From Mycolicibacterium diernhoferi (GTDB lineage Bacteria > Actinomycetota > Actinomycetes > Mycobacteriales > Mycobacteriaceae), in NCBI RefSeq assembly GCF_019456655.1, contig NZ_CP080332.1, positions 1,054,001 to 1,118,000 on the forward strand: a stretch of DNA of 64,000 nt, given 5' to 3'. Each line of letters opens with the position of its first letter. Position 1 is the first letter of the stretch. A model generated the notes under the pieces. That model had not been told where the DNA came from and made no database searches. It worked only from the letters and a program-made list of their open reading frames with translations. Position numbers and translations under genes: made by a program. This document shows positions 25,355 to 34,608 of the stretch, piece after piece.

Positions 25355-27340
25355 TCACCACCAACCGGTGGCGTCCGCCAACTGCCTGCCGAGTTCGTCG
25401 ACCATGGTGCGCACATAGGTTCCGGACAGGTGGTGGGTGTCGTGGTAGATCAGCACGTTGCCCTCGACGGCCCGGCAGATGGTCGGCCGGCAGACCGCAT
25501 CGGACAGGTCGAGCAGGCGCATCATCGGGAAGGCGGCCGCGTAGGCCAGCGTCGGATTGCGGTCCCGCAGGGCCTCTTCGCGCGCCAGCCCGCAGGTGTC
25601 CGGGTCGTCCCCGGCTGCCAGGCAGTCCACCGGAGAGAAGAACCGGCCCTCGCGCAGCATCCACGGAGTGTCCCTCATGCCCAGGATCTGGAGGCCGTTG
25701 TCGGACAGCTCCTCCCACACCCCCAGGTAGTAGTCCGGGACGTAGTCACCGGGACCGTCGAGCACCGGGCGCGTCGTGGTCAGGAACACGTAGTCGGGGC
25801 GGTCGGCGATGATCTGTGCGAGCGCATTGTCCGACCAGGTGCGGCACGACGGGTACGGGGTGAACGGCCCGGCGATGATCGGCACCTCCGCGGTGGTCAG
25901 CGGGCAGCCCATCTTCAGGTAGGTGACGACCCGGAAACCGTGCTGGCGGCCCAGCACGTGCAGTGCGGTCACCCAATGCTCGGAATGCGATCCGCCGGCC
26001 AGGGCGATGGTGCGGGTCGCGTACGGATCCCCGTACACGCAGGTGACCACCTCTTCGCCGCTGAAGTTGGCCAGGCATTTGTCGAGCGTCGTCGGCGGGA
26101 CGTCGTCGGGTGCCTCCAACCCGGTGGGCCGCACCGGCAACCGGGGGGTCTTGCGGCCCTCGGTCAGTGCCAGGGCGCCCGGGTAGTCACGCAGCGTCAG
26201 CGCCGTCAGCTCCGAGCCGCTGTCGCGGACGCGTTCGACGTGACCGCGCCAGCCCAGCGAGCCGACCGCCAGCGCCACGATCAGACAGGCGGTGACGGTG
26301 CCGGTCAGGATCGGATGCCAGGCAGGCCACCACCGGGTGTCCACACAGCGCCAGGTCACCCAGGCGGCTGCGGCGGCCACGAGCAGGATCGCGGTGGCCT
26401 CACTGACACCGACGGTGTCGTTGTTGGTGTGCGCCATCCAGAAGATCAGCAGCGGCCAGTGCCACAGGTAGAGGGCGAACGCCCAGCCCGCCCACCCGGC
26501 GCAGGCCGGCGCCCCGTCGCCCGCCGCCGACCCGGCGAGGATGATCAACACCGTCGCGAGTACCGGGACCAGCGCCCACGGGCCGGGGTAGTCGATGACG
26601 CCGTCGGCCAGGATGCCGGCCGCGACGACCGCGATCAGCCCCGCCGCCGCCGCCACCCGGCTCAGCCACCCCGGCCACCGCACGCGGCCGACCGCGAACG
26701 CCGCGAGGACACCGGCGAGCACCTCCCAGGCCCGGGTGAAACTGCTGTAGTAACCCAGGGTCTGGTTGTCGGAGTGCTGCAGGAACGCCCACACCATCGA
26801 ACCGGCGGCCGCCGCGGCGACGACCACCACCAGTGCGGCGCGGCGGCGGATCAGCCAGGCGAGCAGCAGGAAGGCCAGCAGTACCTGGGCGGCGACCGAC
26901 AGCGCCCACAGATGCTGCAGCGGGGTGACGGTCTCCTCGGCCTGTGCATAGTCCGCGGCGGTCGTCGCCAACAGCCAGTTCTGATAGAAGCCCAGGCCGG
27001 CCAGGGTCTGTTCGGCGAACGCCTCCCACCGGGTCTGCGGCTGGACCGCCAGCGTCAACCCGGCGGATGCGCTGAGCAGCAGCACCAGCGCCGGGATCAC
27101 GCGCCGCGCCCACCACCAGATCTCGGTGCCCACCGAACCGTCGGTGCGCCGCAGCACCCGGGCGCCGACGTAGTAGCCGGCCAGCACCAGCAGCACATCG
27201 ACCCCGGCGGAGACCCGGCCCAGCCAGAAGTGCCCGACGATGACCAGGACGACGGCGACGGCCGCGAGCACGTCCAGATCGCGGCGGGTCCGCCGGGCGA
27301 CCGGCGCGACGGGTACGGGGGTGAGCTGTGTTATCTGCAA
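25355..27340 (-). CDS. OafA/YrhL-type acyltransferase with C-terminal SGNH domain
   Basis: Membrane O-acyltransferase of up to 661 residues. The N-terminal half has about ten hydrophobic helices with the acyltransferase-3 signature (RRDLDVLAAVAVVLVIVGHF with the conserved His, then GVDVLLVLAGYYVG). The C-terminal 250 residues form an SGNH-like domain: AGGSHSEHW replaces the usual GDS block and DTHHLSG gives the terminal Asp-x-x-His. Such proteins acetylate or succinylate cell-wall glycans or lipids. The listed start is TTG 27340 with no clear ribosome site, so the N-terminus is uncertain. Confidence 0.88.
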   Translation of the reverse strand: MQITQLTPVPVAPVARRTRRDLDVLAAVAVVLVIVGHFWLGRVSAGVDVLLVLAGYYVGARVLRRTDGSVGTEIWWWARRVIPALVLLLSASAGLTLAVQPQTRWEAFAEQTLAGLGFYQNWLLATTAADYAQAEETVTPLQHLWALSVAAQVLLAFLLLAWLIRRRAALVVVVAAAAAGSMVWAFLQHSDNQTLGYYSSFTRAWEVLAGVLAAFAVGRVRWPGWLSRVAAAAGLIAVVAAGILADGVIDYPGPWALVPVLATVLIILAGSAAGDGAPACAGWAGWAFALYLWHWPLLIFWMAHTNNDTVGVSEATAILLVAAAAAWVTWRCVDTRWWPAWHPILTGTVTACLIVALAVGSLGWRGHVERVRDSGSELTALTLRDYPGALALTEGRKTPRLPVRPTGLEAPDDVPPTTLDKCLANFSGEEVVTCVYGDPYATRTIALAGGSHSEHWVTALHVLGRQHGFRVVTYLKMGCPLTTAEVPIIAGPFTPYPSCRTWSDNALAQIIADRPDYVFLTTTRPVLDGPGDYVPDYYLGVWEELSDNGLQILGMRDTPWMLREGRFFSPVDCLAAGDDPDTCGLAREEALRDRNPTLAYAAAFPMMRLLDLSDAVCRPTICRAVEGNVLIYHDTHHLSGTYVRTMVDELGRQLADATGWW

Positions 27341-27423
27341 GGTGGAGAGTCCTGGCTCGTTGCCGGCCCGATCTCAGGCACGCGCGTACGCCGCAGAGAG
27401 CATAACGGGACGTCAGCCAGGAG

Positions 27424-27440
27424 GAGCAGTCAAGCTGCTC
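27424..27440 (-). terminator. Short hairpin after the PASTA gene
   Basis: GAGCAG (27424-27429) pairs with CTGCTC (27435-27440) around a 5-base loop, 21 bp past the stop. The stem is only 6 bp. Confidence 0.35.
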
Positions 27441-27460
27441 AGCGCGGTACTACCGGGCTG

Positions 27461-27781
27461 CTAGCACTGCCCCGGTCGGTTGACGGCAACCGCCGTCCAG
27501 GACTTGGCGTTGATCTTGCGGCCCGGCGACGGCGACTGCTTGCAGACCTGCCAGACCGACAGCGAGCGCACCGACCCGGCGTACGGGCCGGCGTTGCTGA
27601 TGTACTCCAGCCAGGGACCGCTCTCGCCGACCGTCGAGGAGTACAACTCCTGCGCCTTGGCCAGGTTCATGCCCTGCAGGTCGGGCATCACCCACACCGA
27701 CGGCGCGGCATTGGCGGCCGGCGCCAGCGCCACCGACATCAGAAATGTTGCGGCTCCGGCCGCTGCGATCGTCTTCAACAC
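27461..27781 (-). CDS. Small secreted protein with a single PASTA-like domain
   Basis: Exported protein of 106 residues: signal peptide (about 1-25, ending LAPAANA) and one PASTA-like repeat (VWVMPDLQGMNLAKAQELY). A Cys pair (VWQVCKQS and the C-terminal PGQC) probably forms a disulphide. GTG 27781 has AGGGAG 5 bases upstream. PASTA domains bind muropeptides when attached to kinases or PBPs; a free secreted single-domain form is found in mycobacteria, function unknown. Confidence 0.8.
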   Translation of the reverse strand: MLKTIAAAGAATFLMSVALAPAANAAPSVWVMPDLQGMNLAKAQELYSSTVGESGPWLEYISNAGPYAGSVRSLSVWQVCKQSPSPGRKINAKSWTAVAVNRPGQC

Positions 27782-27860
27782 GCGAACTCCCTGGGTTGTG
27801 TCGAGCAACGATAGACGACCGGTGCACCCGGAATTGACGAATGACACGTTTTTCGGCCGC

Positions 27861-28334
27861 TCAGCGCCGATTGAGCGCCCAGATACTGGTGGACAGCACG
27901 GTGGCGAAGGTGCACCACAGTGGGTACAACCCGAGCGGGGCGGCCTTGGCGCCACGCACCGCAACCGCCCGGCGGGTCAGGTCGGCACTGCTGGCGGCGA
28001 GCAGTCCGGCGGTGACGGCCGAGGCGCCGAGCTTGCGCCGGTTGAAGAACAGCCACGACCAGCCGCCGTTGAGCACCAGGTTGACCGCGAGAGCGCGAAT
28101 GTAGCCGCGCCGCAACTCCGGTGGGGCCTCGTCGAGGGTGGCCGCGGAGACCACGGCGATATCGGCGTACAGCGAGGTCCATGCGATCGGGAACGCCTGG
28201 CGCGGAGGCTGGAACGGCGGCTTGCGCAGCTTGGCGTACCAGGCCGACTCGACGGCGGGCTTGGTGGCGATCCCGCCGACCAATCCCGTCACGGCGACGG
28301 CGAGTGCGGTCGGGGCCAGCGTCTTGATCTGCAA
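27861..28334 (-). CDS. tspO: TspO/MBR family membrane protein
   Basis: Five-helix membrane protein of 157 residues with the TspO signatures WYAKLRKPPFQPPRQAFPIAW and LNGGWSWLFF. TspO proteins bind porphyrins and sterols and act in stress-related tetrapyrrole handling (established for other bacteria). I chose TTG 28334, which has GGAG 6 bases upstream and gives the usual length; a frame extending to 28397 adds an atypical hydrophilic head. It is a single gene between two minus-strand genes. Confidence 0.85.
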   Translation of the reverse strand: MQIKTLAPTALAVAVTGLVGGIATKPAVESAWYAKLRKPPFQPPRQAFPIAWTSLYADIAVVSAATLDEAPPELRRGYIRALAVNLVLNGGWSWLFFNRRKLGASAVTAGLLAASSADLTRRAVAVRGAKAAPLGLYPLWCTFATVLSTSIWALNRR

Positions 28335-28401
28335 GGGACACTCCAGGATGTGCGGGTCGGGGGTCCCCACCAAGTATCCGGATTGCGCAGTCGGCAAACC
28401 C

Positions 28402-30774
28402 TCAGATCATGTCGTTGCGGGTCAGCCACCGCATCACCGGCCAGCCGACGAAGACCGGCAGCCAGCAGGTCAGTACCCGGTAGAGCAGCACCGCGGGCAC
28501 CGCGATCGCCGCGGGCACACCGAACGCGGCCAGACCGCCGATGAGCGCGGCCTCGACCGCCCCGACACCGCCGGGGGTGGGCGCGGCCGAGGCGAGGGTG
28601 CCGCCGATCATGGTCACCACCGTCACGGTCACGAACGAGGTGTCCCCGCCGAACGCCTCGATGCTGGCCCACAGCGCCAGCGCCGAGCCCAGAGTCGTTC
28701 CGGCCGCCCCCAAGACGATCAGCCCGAGCCGCTTGGGTGCCCGGGACAGCTCCCACAGGTCGGTCTTGACCTCCTGCAGCTTCGGCCGCACCGCCGAGGA
28801 CAACCAGTGCCGCAGCTTCGGCACCGCCAGGAAGACACCCACCAGACCGAGCGCGACACCGGCCACCAGATACAGCACGGTCGCACTCGGCACGAAGTGC
28901 TGCAGGTTCGCCGAGGTGCCCGCGATGGCGGTGAACAGGATGAGCAACAGCACGTGGACCATCACCTGCACGCTCTGCTGCAGCGTGACGGCGGCGGTGG
29001 CGCGCATGGTGGAAAGCCCGCCCTTCTGCAGCACCCGGGTGCTCAATGCCAGACCGCCGACGCCGGCGGGCGTCGTGGTCGCGGCGAAGGTGTTGGCGAT
29101 CTGCATGATCGCCAGGTGACGGAAGCGCACCAGCCCGTCCGCGCACGCCCAGAGCGCACCGGCCGCGCCGAGGTAGCGCAGGCCCGACACGGCCAGACCG
29201 AGCAGCGCCCACCACCAGTTGGCGTTGCTCAATTCGTCGAAGAAGGCGGGCACGGTGCTGATGAACGGATAGGCGACGTAGACCAGCGCCACCCACAGCA
29301 CCAGCTGGATGACCTGTACCCGGGTGAACCGGGTGATGGTCTCGGTGCGGATCTGGTCGGCCCCGGTCTGATGCTGCACCTGTTCCCGGGCCGCGGCGAT
29401 GACGGCCTTGGCGTCGGGCACCGAGTCGCGGATGCGGGCCGGCACAGCCGTTTTGGTCAGTCGCCGGGAGGCGGTCAGCACGGTCTCGGTGCCGAACGCG
29501 TCGATCGCGGCGGCCACCGCCGAGGCCGGGTCGTACATCGCAGAGGTGGTCACCAGCAGCTGGGCGATATCGGATTGCAGCTGGGCGTCGGTGGCCCCGT
29601 ACTCGGCGTTGGTGAAGCCGCCGAACTGCACCCGGCCGTCATGCACGGTGATCTCGCCGCAACACAGGTCGCCGTGCGAGATCTGATTCTGGTGCAGCGT
29701 GCGCAGGGCCTGCCAGACGTCGGCCACCGGGGCGGCCTCGGCGCTCAGCGGCACCCCACGGGCGGGCTTGCGGGCGAACAACGTCCAGCCACGGTCCAAC
29801 GCGTTCACCGTCACCGAGGAGATGTTGGACAATCCGAGGTCGTCGATCGCGATGGCCATCAGCGCGCGGTGCTCGACGACGCGGCGCATCGAGGCGTGCA
29901 GCGGCGCGGTCTCGTCGGCGCGCAACCGGAACTTGCGCCACAGCTGGCTCAGCGCGCCCCCGCTGCGCTGGTTGGGTCCGTACAGCTCGACGACGGCGGT
30001 GTTGTCCGGCCCGGTCGCCGCCATCACCAGCGGGCCGGGCCCGGGCGGGCGGATCACCGCGAGCGCGGAGACCACGAATCCGCGCCGGCTCAGCGCCCGG
30101 ACGGCGCCGTCGAGTGGGACCTCCAGCGCCGGGGTGCCGACCACCCACACCACCAGGGCGCCGACGAACCAGCCGACCGCCAGCCCCAGCAGCGAGCGGG
30201 CCGGAACCACCGCGCTGACGAACAGATGGATCGGTACGAACGCCAGCAGCAGCGTCCACCAGTAGCGGCGCAGCCGCCGCGACAGCCAGGGCCCGGACAC
30301 CGTGAGCACCGCGGCGAGCAGGGCGATCCAGCGTGGGTCGTCCAGGAACTGGGACAGCTGGGTGTCCAGGCGGTCACCGAGATCGAAGTGCCATTGCGGC
30401 GCGGCGATACCCCGGCCGCTGATCGACAGCGCCAGCACGGCCAGGACGCCGGCCGCGGCGTAGGCGGCCAGCAGCGTCCAGTGCCTGCCGATGATCAGCT
30501 GGACCAGGATGACGAACGGCAGCGCCAGGATGGCCACGCCATAGGCGAGATAGACCAGGTTGGACTGGGTGGGGGTGAGCACGCCGATGATCTCGGAGAC
30601 CGAACGCTCCAGCGCCACCCAGTCGTTGCGGGTGATCAGCGAGCTGGTGATGACAACGGCAAGCGCCACCGCCGACAGCACCACCCGCAGGATCTCGTTG
30701 GTCCGACGGGTCAGCGGTTGCAACAGGCTGCCGGTGACGCTGATGTCCCGACCGTCGACTCGCACGGGGACCAA
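28402..30774 (-). CDS. UPF0104/MprF-type flippase fused to a degenerate kinase-like domain
   Basis: Large protein of up to 790 residues in three parts: about six N-terminal membrane helices (30-220), a soluble domain (about 230-480), and a C-terminal lysylphosphatidylglycerol-synthase-type transmembrane region (about 500-785) with TTTPAGVGGLALSTRVL and APTPGGVGAVEAAL, the family hallmarks. The middle domain looks like an aminoglycoside/choline-kinase fold with HGDLCCGEI as catalytic loop. The usual Asn is replaced (GEI) and the metal-binding Asp loop reads QFGGF, so it is probably an inactive kinase. Start TTG 30774 or GTG 30765 is uncertain. Confidence 0.82.
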   Translation of the reverse strand: MVPVRVDGRDISVTGSLLQPLTRRTNEILRVVLSAVALAVVITSSLITRNDWVALERSVSEIIGVLTPTQSNLVYLAYGVAILALPFVILVQLIIGRHWTLLAAYAAAGVLAVLALSISGRGIAAPQWHFDLGDRLDTQLSQFLDDPRWIALLAAVLTVSGPWLSRRLRRYWWTLLLAFVPIHLFVSAVVPARSLLGLAVGWFVGALVVWVVGTPALEVPLDGAVRALSRRGFVVSALAVIRPPGPGPLVMAATGPDNTAVVELYGPNQRSGGALSQLWRKFRLRADETAPLHASMRRVVEHRALMAIAIDDLGLSNISSVTVNALDRGWTLFARKPARGVPLSAEAAPVADVWQALRTLHQNQISHGDLCCGEITVHDGRVQFGGFTNAEYGATDAQLQSDIAQLLVTTSAMYDPASAVAAAIDAFGTETVLTASRRLTKTAVPARIRDSVPDAKAVIAAAREQVQHQTGADQIRTETITRFTRVQVIQLVLWVALVYVAYPFISTVPAFFDELSNANWWWALLGLAVSGLRYLGAAGALWACADGLVRFRHLAIMQIANTFAATTTPAGVGGLALSTRVLQKGGLSTMRATAAVTLQQSVQVMVHVLLLILFTAIAGTSANLQHFVPSATVLYLVAGVALGLVGVFLAVPKLRHWLSSAVRPKLQEVKTDLWELSRAPKRLGLIVLGAAGTTLGSALALWASIEAFGGDTSFVTVTVVTMIGGTLASAAPTPGGVGAVEAALIGGLAAFGVPAAIAVPAVLLYRVLTCWLPVFVGWPVMRWLTRNDMI

Positions 30775-30902
30775 AGTAACCGGGCGGCGACGTTGCGCGT
30801 GCGAAGCGAAGCGTTACGAGCTGTGAGAGTATGCGGGTATTCGCAGCCGGCGTGTGGGATTCCGCGTGGCGCACAGCACAGATCAGACACTTTGGAGCCT
30901 CA

Positions 30903-32258
30903 ATGCGTGGCGATCGAATAGTTGAACTGCTGGTAGTGGCGATAGCGGCGGTGGTGAGCGGGCTGGCCCTGTCGGCGTCGACAACGTGGCCGGTGCCGGC
31001 GGTGATCGCCGGTGGACTGGCCGTCGGCGTGTTGTTCGGCGCTGTGGCGCGGGGCATCGCTCGCACAACGGCACCGCTGGTGCCCCGCCTGGCGGTCGGG
31101 GTTGCTCTCGGGGCGGTGCTCGGTGAACTCGCCGCCGTGGTCATCTTCAGCGCGGCGATCGACGCCCGCCTGGCCGGACAGTCCTCCCCGGCCACCGAGG
31201 CCGCGGCGACCGCGCTGGCGCAGGCCCGCCAGGACCGGGCCGGCTTGGATGCGGCGGTCGCGCGGGCCGATCAGCACCGCGACAACGCGCTCGTGGTGGC
31301 GCGCTGCGAGGTGAATCCGTCGGCGCAGTGCCCGAAGGGCCGCATCACCGGGGTGCCCGGCACCGGGCCCGAGGCGCGCACCGCCAACGATTTCCTGGGG
31401 GACGCGCAACGCGAACTCGACACCGCGATCGCCGACCGGGACAGCCGGATCGCCGGCCTGGACGCCGAGGTGCGCGCCGGTGAGCAGGCGCTGGCGCAGG
31501 CCCGGGACGCCGCGCTGACCGGGGGACTGGGCGCCCGGTGGCAGGCGATGAACGGCTACACCCTCGAGCATCCGGGCCCGCTGGTGTTGCGGGTGTTGGT
31601 CTTCGGCTTGTTCGTCCTGCTGGCGCTGCTGCCGCTGCTGCTGAAGCGCTGGCAGGGCGCGACGACGCAGGAGGCCGAGTCGGCGGCCGACACCGCGATC
31701 GCGGTGAAGCGGGCCGAGGTGCGCGCACAGGTCGAACAGCTGTGGGCCGAGCAGGAATTGAACAGTGCCCGGATGGCCGTCGCGGCGCAGAACGAGATCG
31801 ACGCCGAACGGCAGCGTCGTCGCGTGGCGGAGGTGCTCGGGCAGCCCGAGCCGGTGGTGGCCGAGCCGGTGGAGAGGCCCGCCGGAAAAGAACTGGAACC
31901 GCGCCGCGGTAACCCGGTGCCGATCATCCCGGACATCACCAAGGCCGCGGTGCGGTTCATGCGGCCGTTCGTGCCGCCGGTTGTCAGCGGTGCGATCGGC
32001 GGTGTCACCCGCATGGCGACCAAGCCACTGCGGCAGGTGTTCGAGGAGACCGAGGAGTTCCACTTCACGATGCGGCGCACGCATCGGGTGACGGTGCAGA
32101 CCGAGGGCGGGGATCAGCCGCAGTTGACGACGGAACGCGAATGGGTGGACGTCTCTGCGCCGCGGATCGAGTCGCATCGGGGCGTCGTGATCGACGGATC
32201 CGCCGACGCCCGGGGGATCGGCGAGGCGGACGGCCCCCGTCAGCTGCCGCCGGCCTAA
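30903..32258 (+). CDS. DUF4407 membrane protein
   Basis: Protein of 451 residues with several N-terminal hydrophobic segments (about 5-25, 37-55, 65-90), a long charged coiled-coil-like region (ALAQARQDRAGLDAAVARAD), another helix (about 228-250), and a cytoplasmic C-terminal tail rich in Arg and Glu. The layout and segment order fit DUF4407. It is followed after 85 bp by a Ser/Thr kinase on the same strand, so the tail may be a substrate or partner (inference). No enzymatic motif was seen. Confidence 0.75.
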   Translation: MRGDRIVELLVVAIAAVVSGLALSASTTWPVPAVIAGGLAVGVLFGAVARGIARTTAPLVPRLAVGVALGAVLGELAAVVIFSAAIDARLAGQSSPATEAAATALAQARQDRAGLDAAVARADQHRDNALVVARCEVNPSAQCPKGRITGVPGTGPEARTANDFLGDAQRELDTAIADRDSRIAGLDAEVRAGEQALAQARDAALTGGLGARWQAMNGYTLEHPGPLVLRVLVFGLFVLLALLPLLLKRWQGATTQEAESAADTAIAVKRAEVRAQVEQLWAEQELNSARMAVAAQNEIDAERQRRRVAEVLGQPEPVVAEPVERPAGKELEPRRGNPVPIIPDITKAAVRFMRPFVPPVVSGAIGGVTRMATKPLRQVFEETEEFHFTMRRTHRVTVQTEGGDQPQLTTEREWVDVSAPRIESHRGVVIDGSADARGIGEADGPRQLPPA

Positions 32259-32343
32259 CTGTCTGTCCATGACATTTTTGCCGATTGTGATGTAACTTCG
32301 ATCGACGTATCGACGCCCGGAGGCCGCACCGAGAGGAAAACCG

Positions 32344-34104
32344 GTGGACGCGACACCCTTCGGGCACTATCGGCTCCAGGAGTTGATCGGCCGTGGCGGG
32401 ATGGGCGAGGTTTACCGGGCCTACGACACCAAGACCGATCGCGTCGTCGCGCTCAAGGTGCTGCCGTCCCAGCTCGCCCAGGATGCCGTGTTCCAGCAGC
32501 GGTTCCGGCGCGAATCGCAAGCCGCGGCCGGGGTCAACGACCCGCATGTGGTGCCGATCCACGGCTACGGCGAGATCGACGGACGGCTCTATCTGGACAT
32601 GCGGCTCATCGAGGGCCGCACGCTCGGGGCGATGCTGTCGGAGACCGGTAAGCCGCTGGACCCGGCCTTCGCGGTGCAGATCGTCGAGCAGGTGGCCTCC
32701 GCCTTGGACGCCGCTCACGAACTCGGCCTGATCCACCGCGACGTGAAGCCGTCGAACATCTTGCTGACGAAACAGAACTTCGCCTACCTGATCGACTTCG
32801 GGTTGGCCCGCACCGCAGGCGAATCGGGCATGACGACGGCCGGCAGCACCTTGGGCACGCTGGCCTACATGGCCCCGGAACGCTTCGACGGTGGGTTCGC
32901 CGACGCACGTGCCGACACCTACGCGCTGACCTGTGTGCTCTACGAATGCCTCACCGGGGCACGGCCCTATCCGGCCGACAGTCTGGAGCAGCAGATCGCC
33001 GGGCACATGGTGTCGCCGGCGCCGAAGCCGTCGGAATCCAATGCGCGCCTTGCCCCTTTCGACGAGGTCATCGAGAAGGGCATGGCCAAGAAGCCGGCCA
33101 AGCGGTACCAGACCGGTGCCGAGTTGGCGGCCGCCGCGCGGCGTGCGTTGACGGCGCCGGTGCGGGTCACCGGCTCGGGCCGGCATACCGCGGCGCGCCC
33201 GGCCGGCCGGCGCACCGGCCGTCTGCCGCAACGGGCCCTGCTGGCGGCGGGGGTGCTGGCGGTGGTCGGCGCCGGTGCGGTGGCGGCGTGGATGTGGTGG
33301 GATTCGCGGTCGGCGCAGGACTGGCCCGACGGTGCGGTGCCGGCCATCGCGGCCGGCGTGCCCGCCGACATCCGCGAAGCCGGCAAGCTGGTGATCGGGG
33401 TCAATGTTCCGTACGCGCCCAACGAGTTCACCAACTCCGATGGGGAGATCGTCGGCTTCGACGTCGACCTGATGGATGCCGTCACCCGCACCATGGGCCT
33501 GTCCCCGGAGTACCGGGAGACGGAGTTCGACGACATCCTGCCGGCGGTGCGGGACGGTTCACTCGATGTCGGCATGTCGTCGGTCACCGACACCCTGGAC
33601 CGGCAGAAGGTGGTCGACTTCGTCACCTACTTCGAGGCGGGCACGCTGTGGGCGCAGCGCAAGGACTCCTCGGTCGACCCGTCCGCCGCATGCGGTCTGC
33701 GGGTTGGTGTGGCGAACAGCGTGATTCAGGAGACCGTGGAGATCCCGGCCAAGAGCGACGAGTGCGTGGCGGCCGGGCTGGCGCCGATCGAGAAGGTGGT
33801 CTTCGCCCGCCAGGACGATGTGACCGCCGCGCTGATCGCCGGGGACATCGATGCCATGTCCGCGGATTCACCGGTCACCGGGTTCGCGATCAAGCTCTCG
33901 GGTGGGGCGCTGGTACCGGCGGGTTCGGTGTTCGACTCGGCTCCCTACGGGTGGCCGGTCGCCAAGGGCTCGGAGTTGGCCGGGTCGCTGCTGCGCGCTC
34001 TGGAGCATCTGGTCGAGACCGGGGAGTACAAGACCATCGCGACCATGTGGGGGGTCGAGCGCGGGATCATCGCCGACCCGAAGATCAACGGGGCCCAACG
34101 TTAG
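32344..34104 (+). CDS. Transmembrane Ser/Thr protein kinase with extracytoplasmic solute-binding domain
   Basis: Receptor kinase of 586 residues. The cytoplasmic kinase domain is complete: glycine loop GRGGMG at 16-21, Lys38, HRD at 131-133, DFG at 151-153, and GTLAYMAPE closing the activation segment. One transmembrane helix lies at about 297-320. The outside part (about 345-580) resembles a family 3 amino-acid-type periplasmic binding protein (GVNVPYAPNEF, GFDVDLMDAVTRTMG, DVGMSSVTDTLDRQKVVDF). GTG 32344 has GAGAGG 7 bases upstream. The external domain presumably senses a small solute. Confidence 0.93.
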   Translation: MDATPFGHYRLQELIGRGGMGEVYRAYDTKTDRVVALKVLPSQLAQDAVFQQRFRRESQAAAGVNDPHVVPIHGYGEIDGRLYLDMRLIEGRTLGAMLSETGKPLDPAFAVQIVEQVASALDAAHELGLIHRDVKPSNILLTKQNFAYLIDFGLARTAGESGMTTAGSTLGTLAYMAPERFDGGFADARADTYALTCVLYECLTGARPYPADSLEQQIAGHMVSPAPKPSESNARLAPFDEVIEKGMAKKPAKRYQTGAELAAAARRALTAPVRVTGSGRHTAARPAGRRTGRLPQRALLAAGVLAVVGAGAVAAWMWWDSRSAQDWPDGAVPAIAAGVPADIREAGKLVIGVNVPYAPNEFTNSDGEIVGFDVDLMDAVTRTMGLSPEYRETEFDDILPAVRDGSLDVGMSSVTDTLDRQKVVDFVTYFEAGTLWAQRKDSSVDPSAACGLRVGVANSVIQETVEIPAKSDECVAAGLAPIEKVVFARQDDVTAALIAGDIDAMSADSPVTGFAIKLSGGALVPAGSVFDSAPYGWPVAKGSELAGSLLRALEHLVETGEYKTIATMWGVERGIIADPKINGAQR

Positions 34105-34113
34105 TCAACGTTG
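34096..34113. terminator. Hairpin at the end of the kinase gene
   Basis: CAACGTT (34096-34102), loop AGTC, AACGTTG (34107-34113). It includes the kinase stop codon and lies between convergent genes. Confidence 0.4.
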
Positions 34114-34124
34114 TCCCGGATCGG

Positions 34125-34259
34125 TCAGCGCTTCTTGAGATTGAGTGCGTCATCGGCCGCTGAACGGCCTGCCGAGTCCGCGCGCTTGGCTGCCCGCTTC
34201 TCTTTCAAGGACTTGCCGGATTTCCTGGTCATGCTCTGACGTGGAGACTTGTCGGCCAT
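34125..34259 (-). CDS. Small basic Lys/Arg-rich protein
   Basis: Protein of 44 residues starting MADKSPRQSMTRKSGKSLKE and continuing with charged Lys/Arg/Asp segments. ATG 34259 has GAAGGGG about 5 bases upstream. Similar very short MADKSP... proteins are widespread in actinobacteria, with no known role; nucleic acid binding would fit the charge. It is convergent with the kinase gene. Confidence 0.7.
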   Translation of the reverse strand: MADKSPRQSMTRKSGKSLKEKRAAKRADSAGRSAADDALNLKKR

Positions 34260-34411
34260 GATGGCCCCTTCGATGAGGGGGCCTGTAGCGGTCCCTGTCC
34301 CTCGACGATACACGTTGACACCACCCTGGGCGCGGCGTTGACTGGAGATACGGCCGAGTGAATTTAATTGCGAGTTCGCGAATTTCACGCCCGGCCGGCA
34401 GAGAGATGATC

Positions 34412-34603
34412 ATGACGACACACATCACCGGTGCCCGAGTCATCGGCAACCACGCCGACATGGGCCCGCAGAAGCCGAAGATCGATCGGGTCACGCTGCT
34501 CGACATCGTGCGTGCCGGAAAACGCCGCCGCGCGGCCCAGTGGGATGAGGATTGCGCCGAGTCGCGGTGGAGTTCCGAGGGCGGCGCAGGGCTTGGAATC
34601 TGA
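34412..34603 (+). CDS. Small hypothetical protein
   Basis: Open frame of 63 residues, MTTHITGARVIGNHADMGPQ followed by IDRVTLLDIVRAGKRRRAAQWDE. AGAGAG lies about 6-10 bases before ATG 34412; ATG 34406 is also in frame. No domain recognised. It ends 5 bp from the stop of the convergent NYN gene. The balanced composition makes it more believable than a random frame. Confidence 0.45.
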   Translation: MTTHITGARVIGNHADMGPQKPKIDRVTLLDIVRAGKRRRAAQWDEDCAESRWSSEGGAGLGI

Positions 34604-34608
34604 TTTTC

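Noticed and set aside
28138..30921. 927-codon plus-strand frame opposite the flippase gene
   Set aside because: Very His/Gln/Arg-rich shadow sequence with no domain; the minus frame has membrane helices and family motifs.
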